From Anatilimnocola floriformis (GTDB taxonomy: Bacteria; Planctomycetota; Planctomycetia; Pirellulales; Pirellulaceae), in contig NZ_JAMLFW010000001.1 in assembly GCF_024256385.1 (NCBI RefSeq), positions 3,596,001 through 3,660,000 of the forward strand: DNA of 64,000 nucleotides, in the 5' to 3' direction. Positions within the stretch are counted from its first letter, which is position 1; each line of letters begins with the position of its first letter. The position numbers and the translations under genes were made by a program. The notes under the pieces were generated by a model, which saw only the letters and a program-made list of their open reading frames with translations, had not been told where the DNA came from and did not search any database. Of the stretch, positions 54,619-63,693 are shown one piece after another.

Positions 54619-55539
54619 TCATTCGATGAGTTCGCCACAGCCGCATGTGATCATGGCGGCGAAAGTTCGCACGCTGATGGTGTCGGACAAAAATCGGACG
54701 CTGCTGTCCCCCAGCACGATGCTGATGCCGCCAGGATGAAAGGAGTAGGCCTCGTTGTTGTTTGTGCAATTCATCACGCATGGTCCGGGGCAAGTCAGAC
54801 CGTTGACCGCAAAGCTGTGGGGCGGGATATCGCTGGCGGGATCAGCCCACCCGGCGCCTTTTACTCGGCCATCCACGACATCGGCGTTACCACAGCCATC
54901 ATTAGTCGAAGCCGGACCGCGCTTACCACGCAACCAGAACTCAGGCCGGCCGGCATCTTCCAAAAGCAGGATGGTGTTGGAAAGTCCATCGGTAACTTCA
55001 GCCATTCGCGTGCCGGCATTCCCCGAGATGATCCCTCTGGTGTCGCCAGCCGCTGGCAAGCCATTGCCCGTATAAAGTGCAGGGGCGACGTTGCCTGGAA
55101 TCGCATAGTCGGAAACTGCTGCGAATTTGTTGGTCACCACCGTGTCACGGCGATTGGCGCCAGGCGCGGATGGGCAAACGGCGATCTTGATCTTAGTGGT
55201 AACCGCCGGCTGATTGTCGACGTGCTGCCAGTTGACATTGAACTTGTAAATCGCGTGCAGATTTCCTTGTTCGATTTGTGGCAGCATCATCGACATCCAA
55301 CCGTGGTTCGGCTCTTCTAGTCGCTGAGGCGGAAAGACTCCGTGCGTGTCGTGATAGTTGTGCAGCGCAATGCCAAACTGGCGCAGATTGTTCTGACACG
55401 ACATTCGCCGAGCCGCTTCTCGCGCCGCCTGCACTGCGGGGAGCAACAGCGCAACAATGACGCCGATGATAGCGATGACGACCAGCAGTTCGACCAGCGT
55501 AAACGCACGAAAAGCGGGCCGTTGTGCCTGGAGAAACAT
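54619..55539 (-). CDS. DUF1559 prepilin-like protein
   Basis: A 306-residue protein beginning [45 protein letters not shown]. The FTLVE pilin motif predicts cleavage before Phe13. DUF1559 motifs are [48 protein letters not shown] and [15 protein letters not shown]. It is complete and lies beside the insertion site of the mobile element, 20 bp from the target duplication, so the insertion just missed its 3' end. Confidence 0.94.
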   Translation of the reverse strand: MFLQAQRPAFRAFTLVELLVVIAIIGVIVALLLPAVQAAREAARRMSCQNNLRQFGIALHNYHDTHGVFPPQRLEEPNHGWMSMMLPQIEQGNLHAIYKFNVNWQHVDNQPAVTTKIKIAVCPSAPGANRRDTVVTNKFAAVSDYAIPGNVAPALYTGNGLPAAGDTRGIISGNAGTRMAEVTDGLSNTILLLEDAGRPEFWLRGKRGPASTNDGCGNADVVDGRVKGAGWADPASDIPPHSFAVNGLTCPGPCVMNCTNNNEAYSFHPGGISIVLGDSSVRFLSDTISVRTFAAMITCGCGELIE

Positions 55540-55676
55540 TGAATTGATCCTTCACAACCAGTTGATCCATCATCGATAACGGCTCGCCAGTAAATAACCG
55601 GGACAACGAGGCGCTAATCCGCTGGAGGGGAGGCAATCGCCGCGGTTCGCGGCAGCAATGCAATAACAATGCCTAA

Positions 55677-56795
55677 CTATTTCTTCTCCGCATAGATCTG
55701 GTCGTAGACGCCGCCATCGTCGAAGTGCAGCGCTTGCGCAGTGTCCCAGCCGCCAAAGACTTCGGCGATGCTGAAGAACTTGATCGGAGCGAATTGTTTA
55801 TTCTGCTCGCCTTCGATTAATTCCGGAAACGCGGGGCGATAGAAGTGCTTCGCCACCAGTTGCTGCCCCGGCGCTGAGTAGAGGTACTCCAAGTAGGCCT
55901 GAGCAATTTCGCGAGTCTTTCGCTTGTCCACGACTTTATCAACCACCGCCACTGCCGGCTCGGCCAGAATGCTGATGCTGGGGGCAATCATTTCGTACTC
56001 GGCACCCGGCTGTTTCAGCATCAAAAACGCTTCGTTCTCCCAGGTGAGCAAGGCATCGCCGATGCCGTTTTTGAATGTCTGGGCCGAGCCGCGCGAACCG
56101 GAATCCAGCACGACCACTCGCCGGTAGAGGTCGCCCACGAACTGCCGAGCCTTTTCGTCGGCTTGCTTCACCTCGGCAGCGCGGGCCGGATCTTGGAGTG
56201 CTTTCCAATCTCCCAGTTCACGATGCAGGGCAAATCCCCAAGCCGCGAGATAGCACCAGCGCGACGCGCCGCCGGTCTTCGGATTGGGAGTAACCAGTTC
56301 CACGCCCGGCTTGGTCAGATCACTCCAGTCGCGCAGGCCCTTGGGGTTTCCCTTCCTGACCAGGAACACAATCGTGGAAGTGTACGGGCAGGAATTATTC
56401 GGCAGGCGCGCCTGCCAGTCTTCGCTCATTAAGCCTTTCCGCGACATGGCATTCAGGTCGTAACCGACCGAGAGCGTAACTACATCGGCTTCCAGACCGT
56501 CGATCACCGAGCGAGCCTGTTTGCCGGAACCGGCGTGCGATTGGTTGACGGTCACCTCCTGGCCCGACTTTTGTTTCCAGTCGTCTGCAAAGGTTTGGTT
56601 GAACTCGGAATAGAACTCGCGAGTGGGATCGTAAGAGGCATTCAGAATTGTCACCGCGGCTGGCGCTGGCTTCATCGGCGTAGCGGCGGGCGCGCTATCT
56701 TTCGGCGAAACTTCGCTGGGGGCAGTCGAGCAGCCCACGATCGCGAGAATGGAGCAGGTAAAGATGCGCAGGCTCCAGGAGGTGTGCAGGCTCAT
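55677..56795 (-). CDS. sbp: Sulfate ABC transporter substrate-binding lipoprotein
   Basis: A 372-residue protein. MSLHTSWSLRIFTCSILAIVGC is a lipoprotein signal (lipidated Cys22), followed by a Pro/Ala linker. The binding protein starts at VTILNASYDPTREFYSEFNQTFADDWKQKSG and contains the sulfate-binding signature QSHAGSGKQARSVIDGLEADVVTLSVGYD, plus NPKTGGASRWCYLAAW and LDSGSRGSAQTF. It captures sulfate or thiosulfate for import. The permease and ATPase genes are not within 1 kb on either side, so this appears to be an orphan, or they lie elsewhere. Confidence 0.92.
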   Translation of the reverse strand: MSLHTSWSLRIFTCSILAIVGCSTAPSEVSPKDSAPAATPMKPAPAAVTILNASYDPTREFYSEFNQTFADDWKQKSGQEVTVNQSHAGSGKQARSVIDGLEADVVTLSVGYDLNAMSRKGLMSEDWQARLPNNSCPYTSTIVFLVRKGNPKGLRDWSDLTKPGVELVTPNPKTGGASRWCYLAAWGFALHRELGDWKALQDPARAAEVKQADEKARQFVGDLYRRVVVLDSGSRGSAQTFKNGIGDALLTWENEAFLMLKQPGAEYEMIAPSISILAEPAVAVVDKVVDKRKTREIAQAYLEYLYSAPGQQLVAKHFYRPAFPELIEGEQNKQFAPIKFFSIAEVFGGWDTAQALHFDDGGVYDQIYAEKK

Positions 56796-57522
56796 AGGTA
56801 GAAGACATTCGTTGGGGTGAGGTCTGACAATTCGCTTGGGCGATTATCCACATGGTTTACTTAAGCAGAAGACGTGCCCAGCAATCTTCGAGTTGCCAGG
56901 GCGTTGATTCAGCATCCTTCACGGCTTAGCCGTTAGATCTGCTCGCATGCTGGACCCGTGTGCCGTGAAATAATATCGCAGGACCTGAAAAAAGCCTGAT
57001 TTGCGAGCGTTTTACTTCAGTTTTGAGGTTGGCACACGGCTAGCCATGAGTTCTGGCCACCTCTCAGTCCATTCGATCGTTGCGCCATCGCAGGCAGATT
57101 CTAACTGAGGGGTTCGATTCGCTCTGTGGGAGATTTCGCCACAAAATCGAATGGCACATTTGGAGCGACAAGACTTGTTTCGCATCGACTGTCTCATCGG
57201 ACCGACAGCGCGCTCGCTCCGTTTCGTGCAGGCAGAGTGGCAGCGCTGCTTCGTCGCCCGCTTACTGGGCTGCCAGAGCTATGCAAAGCGGAGTAACCGG
57301 CGTCGTTCGAAAGGAAATCGACGGCTGCGCTGCCGCACCAATGATGAATACGTACGTCGGAGTACGCCCCGCACAGCAGTAACCCCGGGAAAACGGCACG
57401 TAGCGTTTTTGCCGATAGACAGCACCTCAGTGGGTGCGTCATGCTGCGTTGATAAAATCTATTCGCTGCGGGCCGCGGAACTTTTTGGCTCCTTGCCCCG
57501 GATTCTTTGCGGGAGTTGAGCC
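56796..57522. other. Long intergenic region
   Basis: No gene is clearly supported in 727 bp. A minus-strand frame at 57012-57197 has a weak start and no recognised features. The last 60 bp resemble the upstream region of the broken copy near 28050-28114 (CGCTGCGGGCCGC...). Confidence 0.5.
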
Positions 57523-57786
57523 ATGCGGACGACGAAGCGGGTGACGTTGACCGAGACCAGACTACGCTACCACTGGACAAAGCCGTCCGATCTACCAGAA
57601 CGGTTGGAGCTTATCGACCGAATCACCGGCCACAGTGTCGCGGTCATTCAAACCGTGTCGCGTCAGTATGAATGGAAACGCAGTACCAGCGCGATCATCC
57701 ACGGCGCGCCGCCAGCGGAAGGCGAGTGTGAGACACTTTCAGATGCAAAGATCCAAGTCGAAGCGGGTTTGCCTAACGAAATGTAA
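57523..57786 (+). CDS. Small soluble protein with a broken paralogue at 28.1 kb
   Basis: An 87-residue protein, MRTTKRVTLTETRLRYHWTKPSDLPERLELIDRITGHSVAVIQTVSRQYEWKRST followed by AIIHGAPPAEGE. It is preceded by TTGCGGGAGTTGAGCC. The fold is predicted as a small beta domain; I do not recognise a family. The paralogue at 28115 carries the same motif set but is frameshifted, which suggests that only this copy is functional. Confidence 0.6.
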   Translation: MRTTKRVTLTETRLRYHWTKPSDLPERLELIDRITGHSVAVIQTVSRQYEWKRSTSAIIHGAPPAEGECETLSDAKIQVEAGLPNEM

Positions 57787-58103
57787 CGCGAAGCCCCACC
57801 ACACGGGCCGTACAAAAGCTGCCAAATTCACGAGCAAATGCCACCCAGCGACGCGTCTGCCCCACTCGTCTAAATAATCATCCCGTTCTTGGTGTTCTCT
57901 TACATTGATGCGTCTGACGCTGGCCGTCCTTCTGGCTACAGGACTCGCTACGTCATTACACACATCTAAAAAGGGCTAAGGACCAGAGACGCTGTAGCGT
58001 CAAAGTTAAGTAATAGCTTCCGCTCGTTGCTCTTATTGCCGGATGGGGCGCGACGATTGCTCTCTGCTCTCTGCCAGCGACTTCACGAAAAGCGAAAATA
58101 GAC
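57787..58103. other. Intergenic region
   Basis: No gene supported. Nothing notable was seen besides a possible promoter area for the desaturase gene. Confidence 0.5.
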
Positions 58104-59060
58104 ATGAGCAATATACCCAACTGCGACTACTTTCAGCGATCGATTCCACTCACGGCTCCCGCATCGACCGGTGTGCAGCAGCCCGTTTCGTTGTGGGCAC
58201 GCTTAGTTCTACTGGTTGCTGTGATCGTTCCGTTCCTGGGCTTGGTTGCAGCCGTCGTCTCGCTCTGGGGGTGGGGCTTTCGTTGGACGGACTTCGCGCT
58301 CTTGTTCTCCATGTACCTGCTTACCGTTTTGGGCATTACCGTCGGGTTTCATCGCTTGTTCACTCACCGTTCGTTCAATACGAGCAAAACGGTGCAAGTC
58401 ATCCTGGCGATACTCGGCTCTATGGCAGTTCAGGGCCCCTTGCTGCAGTGGGTCGCCCTCCATCGTCGCCATCATCAGCACAGCGATGGGCCAGAAGACC
58501 CGCATTCGCCGCATCACCAAGGCCAGGGTATCAGCGGATTGCTTCGCGGCCTGTGGCATGCGCACATGGGCTGGATGTTTGGATCCAGGCCGAATGACCT
58601 GCAGAATTACGTGAAAGACTTGAGTCAGAACAAGACACTTCAGGCGGTTAGTCGGCTGTTTCCCTTGTGGGTTGCGCTGGGCCTGATTCTGCCGGCCGCG
58701 ATCGGCTGGCTACTGGTGGGATCGGTCAGTGGCGCGTGGACAGGTTTTATCTGGGGCGGTCTAGTGCGGATTTTATTTGTGCACCATGTTACTTGGAGCA
58801 TCAACTCGGTGTGCCACGTCTGGGGACAGAGGCCTTTCAAGAGCAGTGATGAGAGTCGAAACAATGCTTGGTTCGGCATCCTCGGACTCGGCGAAGGTTG
58901 GCACAACACTCATCATGCGTTTCCCACCTCTGCCCGCCACGGACTGTGGTGGTGGCAAATCGACGTGAGCTATATCGTTATCCGTTCGTTGGAAGCATTT
59001 CGGCTGGCTTGGAATGTGAAAATACCTTCGCAGGCTGCCATCGCGCGTGGAAGTAGCTAA
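58104..59060 (+). CDS. Fatty-acid desaturase (acyl-CoA delta-9 type)
   Basis: A 318-residue integral membrane di-iron enzyme. The three histidine boxes are present: HRLFTH (83-88), HRRHH (120-124) and HNTHH (about 272-276, in GWHNTHHAFPTSARHG). Hydrophobic segments lie at about 31-55, 64-83, 98-118 and 194-235. The layout is that of acyl-CoA/acyl-lipid delta-9 desaturases, which introduce a double bond to adjust membrane fluidity. All metal ligands appear intact. A short MRTWAG-type frame is only a shadow. Confidence 0.93.
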   Translation: MSNIPNCDYFQRSIPLTAPASTGVQQPVSLWARLVLLVAVIVPFLGLVAAVVSLWGWGFRWTDFALLFSMYLLTVLGITVGFHRLFTHRSFNTSKTVQVILAILGSMAVQGPLLQWVALHRRHHQHSDGPEDPHSPHHQGQGISGLLRGLWHAHMGWMFGSRPNDLQNYVKDLSQNKTLQAVSRLFPLWVALGLILPAAIGWLLVGSVSGAWTGFIWGGLVRILFVHHVTWSINSVCHVWGQRPFKSSDESRNNAWFGILGLGEGWHNTHHAFPTSARHGLWWWQIDVSYIVIRSLEAFRLAWNVKIPSQAAIARGSS

Positions 59061-59311
59061 CTAACTGCCAGATGGGCAGACGACTGCTCACGCGCAAGAT
59101 GCGTGGCAGGTCAAAGTTCTGTAATCGCTGACGGTGTTTTTTGCGCGCTACTCCTCCCATGTATCGGCAAGCACGGCGCGCTTGCCGCTTTCAAGGCAAT
59201 ATCCGCTGTCGGAACAGGGTTTGCTCCTTGGCCACATAAATTTGAATTGCATCGGATGCCGACTACTTCAGTTTGGACCGGTTCGATCGATGCTGCACTC
59301 GGAAAAATACG

Positions 59312-59869
59312 ATGGATACGCTCCTAGAATTGCTCGAAGATCAGATCAAGGATCTCTACAGCGCAGAGAACCAGTTGACGAAAGCTCTACCCAAATTGGC
59401 CAAGAAGGCGGCTTCGGAATCACTCGCGGACGCATTCACTTCGCACCTCAAAGAAACGAACGGACAGATCGAACGGCTGCAAAAGGTTGGCGAGTTGCTG
59501 AAAATCAAACTCACCGGCAAGAAATGCAAGGCCATGGAAGGGCTAATCGAGGAAGGTAAGGAAGTGCTGGAAGAGGAAGGTAAGTCGGCAGTCATCGACT
59601 CTGCGTTGATCGGCGCCGCACAACGCGTCGAACACTACGAGATCGCAGCTTACGGCACCGCCAAAGCGATGGCTGAACACCTGGGGTTTGCGAAGGTCGT
59701 GAAGCTGCTTGAGCAAACGCTTGCCGAAGAATCCGAGTGCGACGAAAAGCTTTCGAGTATTTCACTCGATGAAATCCTGCCTGCAACGGATGTGACCGAA
59801 GAGGATTCAGCTGTGGAGGAAGTCGACCCGCCGAAGCCTACTCGCAAAAAAGCCTCGGCGCGCAAATAG
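59312..59869 (+). CDS. YciE/YciF-type ferritin-like protein (DUF892)
   Basis: A 185-residue protein starting MDTLLELLEDQIKDLYSAENQLTKALPKLAKKA; the frame start at 59273 adds 13 non-family residues. The helical bundle has the DUF892 motifs LYSAENQL, HLKETNGQIERL and RVEHYEIAAYGT, the last carrying Glu and His for the metal site. These proteins are linked to stress responses and form ferritin-like dimers. The C-terminus is Lys/Ala-rich (TRKKASARK), unlike the short enterobacterial forms, and may bind DNA. Confidence 0.9.
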   Translation: MDTLLELLEDQIKDLYSAENQLTKALPKLAKKAASESLADAFTSHLKETNGQIERLQKVGELLKIKLTGKKCKAMEGLIEEGKEVLEEEGKSAVIDSALIGAAQRVEHYEIAAYGTAKAMAEHLGFAKVVKLLEQTLAEESECDEKLSSISLDEILPATDVTEEDSAVEEVDPPKPTRKKASARK

Positions 59870-60200
59870 ATCCTTTGGGAACCCAAGCGTTGCCGCGTGC
59901 TGATGCCGCGCGGCGACTCAGCAAAAGCCATCAATTGCTACAACCACGAAATAGCATGACAGCCGCAATTGATGCGATTACCGATACGACAATCGATCCT
60001 AGGCAGCCGAGGCGACTTGAATAGAAAGCAAGCATACAAGCCTTTCGGTGTTCTGAAAAACATCTCCTCGCTTGCAACTCTCGAACCGCCGTTGCCAGTG
60101 TAGTGGAAAAGTTCTTGACCGAGAGAACCGAGTTTGCCGTCACTCTGCGCTGCGAAAGTCGATGCGTGCGAGAGTCGCACTAAAAATCTGAAGGACAACT
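59870..60200. other. Intergenic region holding only the small hydrophobic peptide
   Basis: Apart from the 34-residue peptide I see nothing. The promoter of the dehydrogenase gene is probably in its last 100 bp. Confidence 0.45.
59931..60035 (-). CDS. Small hydrophobic peptide of 34 residues
   Basis: MLAFYSSRLGCLGSIVVSVIASIAAVMLFRGCSN is read from an ATG at 60035 with AAGG eight bases before it. It is one membrane segment with two short ends. I recall similar 'RLGCLGS' peptides in other bacteria, but cannot confirm homology. Confidence 0.45.
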   Translation of the reverse strand: MLAFYSSRLGCLGSIVVSVIASIAAVMLFRGCSN

Positions 60201-61067
60201 ATGAAAACTGAACCGAAGTCTCCGCTCCCCGCGCAATCCCAAGTCAAACCTGGCCTGGATTCGGCAATGTCTCCACGGCCGAAATATTTAGCACCCGATT
60301 ATGCTGGCGCCAGCAAGTTGAAGGGGAAGGTCGCCCTAATCACTGGCGGTGATTCGGGGATCGGGCGATCGGTCGCCGTTCTTTACGCTCGTGAAGGAGC
60401 AGACGTCGCGATCATCTACTTGTCAGCCGAACAGTCCGATGCCGACGAAGTCGCCGAAGCCGTCTCGAAGGAAGGGCAGCGAGCATTGCTCATTCCCGGA
60501 GATGTTACCGACAAAACTTTCTGCCAACGGGCAGTGCAGCTGACGATCGACGAGTTTGGTCAGTTGGACATCCTGGTCAATAATGCAGCCTATCAGCAAA
60601 CGCAGGAAAACTTCGAGGATATTACGGTCGAGCAATGGGAGAAAACCTTCCAGACCAATATCACTGGCTACTTTTTCATGGTCAAAGCCGCGCTAGGTCA
60701 CTTGAAGGCCGGGAGCGCAATCATCAACACCGGCTCGATTACTGGCATGGAGGGAAGCAAAGCCCTTGTCGATTACGCATCGACCAAAGGTGCGATCCAC
60801 GCGTTCACTAAATCGCTGGCGCAGAATCTCGCGGAGCGACGAATTCGCGTGAATTGCATCGCTCCGGGTCCAATTTGGACTCCCTTGCAACCAGTTTCCA
60901 AGCCACCCACCAAGGTTGCAGAACACGGTGCAGACACGCCGCTCAAGCGTCCTGGCCAACCAGAGGAAGTAGCACCAGCATTCGTATTCTTTGCATCGAA
61001 CGCTGACTCCAGCTACATCAGCGGCGAGATTCTCACGATCCTCGGCTGGGAAACGCGCGCCGCGTAA
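60201..61067 (+). CDS. Short-chain dehydrogenase/reductase of the YghA/general stress protein type
   Basis: A 288-residue soluble NAD(P)-dependent oxidoreductase. A Pro-rich start (KSPLPAQSQVKPGLDS) precedes the Rossmann motif LITGGDSGIGRSVA (about 46-59). NNAAYQ follows near 130, and the catalytic Ser in INTGSITGMEG with YASTKGA (Tyr and Lys) near 190. The N-terminal extension and GGDSGIGR instead of TGxxxGIG are typical of the YghA/YdaD stress-induced group. The substrate is unknown. AAGGACA lies just before the ATG. It follows the ferritin-like gene, in line with a stress-linked cluster. Confidence 0.93.
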   Translation: MKTEPKSPLPAQSQVKPGLDSAMSPRPKYLAPDYAGASKLKGKVALITGGDSGIGRSVAVLYAREGADVAIIYLSAEQSDADEVAEAVSKEGQRALLIPGDVTDKTFCQRAVQLTIDEFGQLDILVNNAAYQQTQENFEDITVEQWEKTFQTNITGYFFMVKAALGHLKAGSAIINTGSITGMEGSKALVDYASTKGAIHAFTKSLAQNLAERRIRVNCIAPGPIWTPLQPVSKPPTKVAEHGADTPLKRPGQPEEVAPAFVFFASNADSSYISGEILTILGWETRAA

Positions 61068-61106
61068 AGGTACGGACTTCCTATCGAGGACAAAAGACAT
61101 GGGGCC

Positions 61107-63353
61107 ATGATCGACCGCCGCACCAAACAGTACGCAGCCTGGCTGATTCTCGCAATCACTGGTTTGCTCACGCCGCTTATCGCCTGGAAAGTTCAAGTCG
61201 CCCTCAACAGCAACAGCAATGACGTTCGCGATTGGCTTCCGGCTCAATACCCTGAGACTGCCGAATACAAGGAATTCTTTCGGCGGTTTGGCAGCGAGGA
61301 TTTCGTGGCTGCCAGTTGGCCCGGCTGCACGCTCGACGATCCGCTCTTAGATCGATTTGCCGAGCGTTTGCGGACACCCGCCCGCCAGCGACTGATTCGC
61401 CATGTTTCTACTGGCACTGAGTTAGCGCGAGCGCTGCAAGAAGCACCGCTCAGTTTGAGCCATGACGCTGCCATCGGTCGCCTAAAAGGATCGATCGTCG
61501 GTTCCGATGAGCGAGCAACTTGCGCAGTTATCACGCTCACGGATGAAGGTCATCATTACCTGGCAGCTCCGCTCGCTGAAATTCGCGAGGCGGCAAAAGA
61601 AGCAGGGCTTCCCGCAGGCTCACTGAAGCTTGGAGGTCCACCGGTCGTCAATGCGGCGATCAATCAGGAGAGCTCGCAGTCACTTGTTCGTCTCGCCATG
61701 CTCGCGATGGGCATCGGCCTCGTCATCGCTTGGTGGTGTTTCAGAGACATGCAATTGACGTTAATGGTGCTCGCCGTGGGCCTCTTCAGCGCAACCGCCA
61801 GTCTGGCGGTGGTGACCCTCTGCGGAGTGCCGCTCAATGCGATCTTGATTACGATGGCGCCGCTGGTCTACGTGTCTGGCATGTCGGGCGGTATTCACCT
61901 GCTGAATTATTATCTCGATGCGGTGAAGGAGGGTACGCTCGACCCAGTGCAACATGCCGTCAAGCACGCCATGCTCCCCCTGGCGCTCGCAGCAGGAACA
62001 ACGGCGATCGGTTTGATGTCGCTCGAATTCGCCGATTTGCTACCGATTCGCGAGTTCGGCCGGTTTTCAGCCATCGGAATTGTCATCAGCGTGATCGTGC
62101 AATTCACGTTGCTGCCTGCCTATCTGACTCTGTGGCCGCCGCGGCTCAAACACGGCAGCAGTCGCGAAGGGGACAAATCGAACTCATTGGACCGCTCGGT
62201 CGACTCTGCGATTCGCCAATTCGCAACGTGGGTCATCTTCCGTCGGAACTGGTTCACGGCTTTGTTCGTGCTGCTCATGGTTGTTGGCAGTTATGGCCTG
62301 GCACGCGTACAAACTTCCATCGAGATCATCCGTCTTTTTTCTCCTCGCACGCCAGTGCTTGCCGACTACGCTTTTCTCGAACAGCAGTTGGGCGGCCTGG
62401 TGCCCATGGAAGTCATCCTGCGGTTCGACAACAGCAGTCCTCACAGTATCGGTTCGCGTCTCGCATTGATGAGTGCGATTCAAAGTGATCTGCACACATT
62501 ACCCTCGGTAAGTGGCAGCCTGTCAGCCGCCACTTTCGCTCCTCCGGTGAGCGGGCGGATTCGCTCGCTGACTGGCATCACCTTGCATCGTCGTTTGGCA
62601 AAAAGCGGTTATTTGATGGTCGAGGATAAGGCGGAATATTGGCGCATCAGCGTGCGCGTGCGAGCGGAAGACATCGACTACGATTTGTTTCACGAGCAGC
62701 TGGCTCAAAAGATTGCACCCGAAATCGCCGCGGCGGGCATGGCGCAGGAAGTGACTACCTCCTACACGGGAACCGTGCCGATTATTTACAAAGCCCGCCG
62801 CTCGCTGCTGCAAGGGATGATTCTGGGTTTTGGCACCGATGTGCTTTTGTTGGTCGTCGCTGCGGTCTTTGCCACGCGACATTGGTCCAACGGAGTGCTG
62901 CTGTTATTGGGGAGCATGTTTCCAATGGTCATTGTCTTCGGCTGGATGGGGCTGGCGGGAATCGTCGTTGATGTTGGCTCTGTCATGACGCCGTGTGTAG
63001 CCTTGGGGGTGACAGTCGACGATGTGATCCATTTCATACTTTGGTTCCGACGGGGCATTTCCAGCGGTCACCGCGTCGATGATGCCGTTCTGCTCGCTTA
63101 TGACGGCTGTGCGCGTGCCATGTATCAAAGTTGGGGCGTGATCGGCTTAGGCCTGTCGGCCTTCGCCCTGAGCAGTTTTGTTCCCACTTTTCGCTTCGGC
63201 GCATTGATGATCGCGTTGCTCACAGTCGGACTCGCGGGCAACTTGATTTTTTTGCCGGCGCTGTTGAGTGGGCCACTTGGTCAATGGATCGCCCGAGCAG
63301 TTCGTCGGCAGCACCCAACTGTCGATGTCCCCGAACACAAGAGCTTGAATTGA
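61107..63353 (+). CDS. MMPL/RND-family transporter
   Basis: A 748-residue polytopic membrane protein. An N-terminal helix (residues about 12-30) precedes a periplasmic loop, then a cluster of six helices (about 200-340) containing the RND motif MAPLVYVSGMSGGIHLLNYY, a second loop, and helices 600-735 with VALGVTVDDVIHFILWFRRG. Two-fold repeat symmetry is evident. MMPL proteins move lipids or hydrophobic compounds using the proton gradient. The next gene encodes a PlsC-type acyltransferase, consistent with a lipid export or modification role. Confidence 0.9.
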   Translation: MIDRRTKQYAAWLILAITGLLTPLIAWKVQVALNSNSNDVRDWLPAQYPETAEYKEFFRRFGSEDFVAASWPGCTLDDPLLDRFAERLRTPARQRLIRHVSTGTELARALQEAPLSLSHDAAIGRLKGSIVGSDERATCAVITLTDEGHHYLAAPLAEIREAAKEAGLPAGSLKLGGPPVVNAAINQESSQSLVRLAMLAMGIGLVIAWWCFRDMQLTLMVLAVGLFSATASLAVVTLCGVPLNAILITMAPLVYVSGMSGGIHLLNYYLDAVKEGTLDPVQHAVKHAMLPLALAAGTTAIGLMSLEFADLLPIREFGRFSAIGIVISVIVQFTLLPAYLTLWPPRLKHGSSREGDKSNSLDRSVDSAIRQFATWVIFRRNWFTALFVLLMVVGSYGLARVQTSIEIIRLFSPRTPVLADYAFLEQQLGGLVPMEVILRFDNSSPHSIGSRLALMSAIQSDLHTLPSVSGSLSAATFAPPVSGRIRSLTGITLHRRLAKSGYLMVEDKAEYWRISVRVRAEDIDYDLFHEQLAQKIAPEIAAAGMAQEVTTSYTGTVPIIYKARRSLLQGMILGFGTDVLLLVVAAVFATRHWSNGVLLLLGSMFPMVIVFGWMGLAGIVVDVGSVMTPCVALGVTVDDVIHFILWFRRGISSGHRVDDAVLLAYDGCARAMYQSWGVIGLGLSAFALSSFVPTFRFGALMIALLTVGLAGNLIFLPALLSGPLGQWIARAVRRQHPTVDVPEHKSLN

Positions 63354-63693
63354 GGTTGCTAGCGGGCGACAAAACGCAACAACCCATCCTTGCTTATCTT
63401 TGATTGCAAACGATTCCTCGTGCGACTTACCTGCGCCAATAATTGCCGCAAAAAGCGCGCGGTGAAATTAATTCTGGGAACCATTTCCCGCGCGTTTCAA
63501 CAGCTAAGAATGTGAGTCTCTCTTGCTGCTTAGTAACATTTGCCACCGGCACACGCCCTGCAAATATGGTTACATCTGCCGTTTAGCTGCCACGTCCTAC
63601 GCAAGACTCTTGGCTTGCGTCTCGCCTGTGGGACGATCTTAACCCCATCAAATCTCTATCGCGGCAATACCGTGGTCATGCACCGCGCTGGTT
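63354..63693. other. Intergenic region
   Basis: No gene supported in 340 bp. An imperfect GCGCGCGG...CCGCGCG hairpin lies near 63452-63498. Confidence 0.5.

Noticed and set aside
57012-57197. A 61-codon minus-strand frame
   Set aside because: Weak ribosome site and no recognised motif; support is not enough for a gene call.
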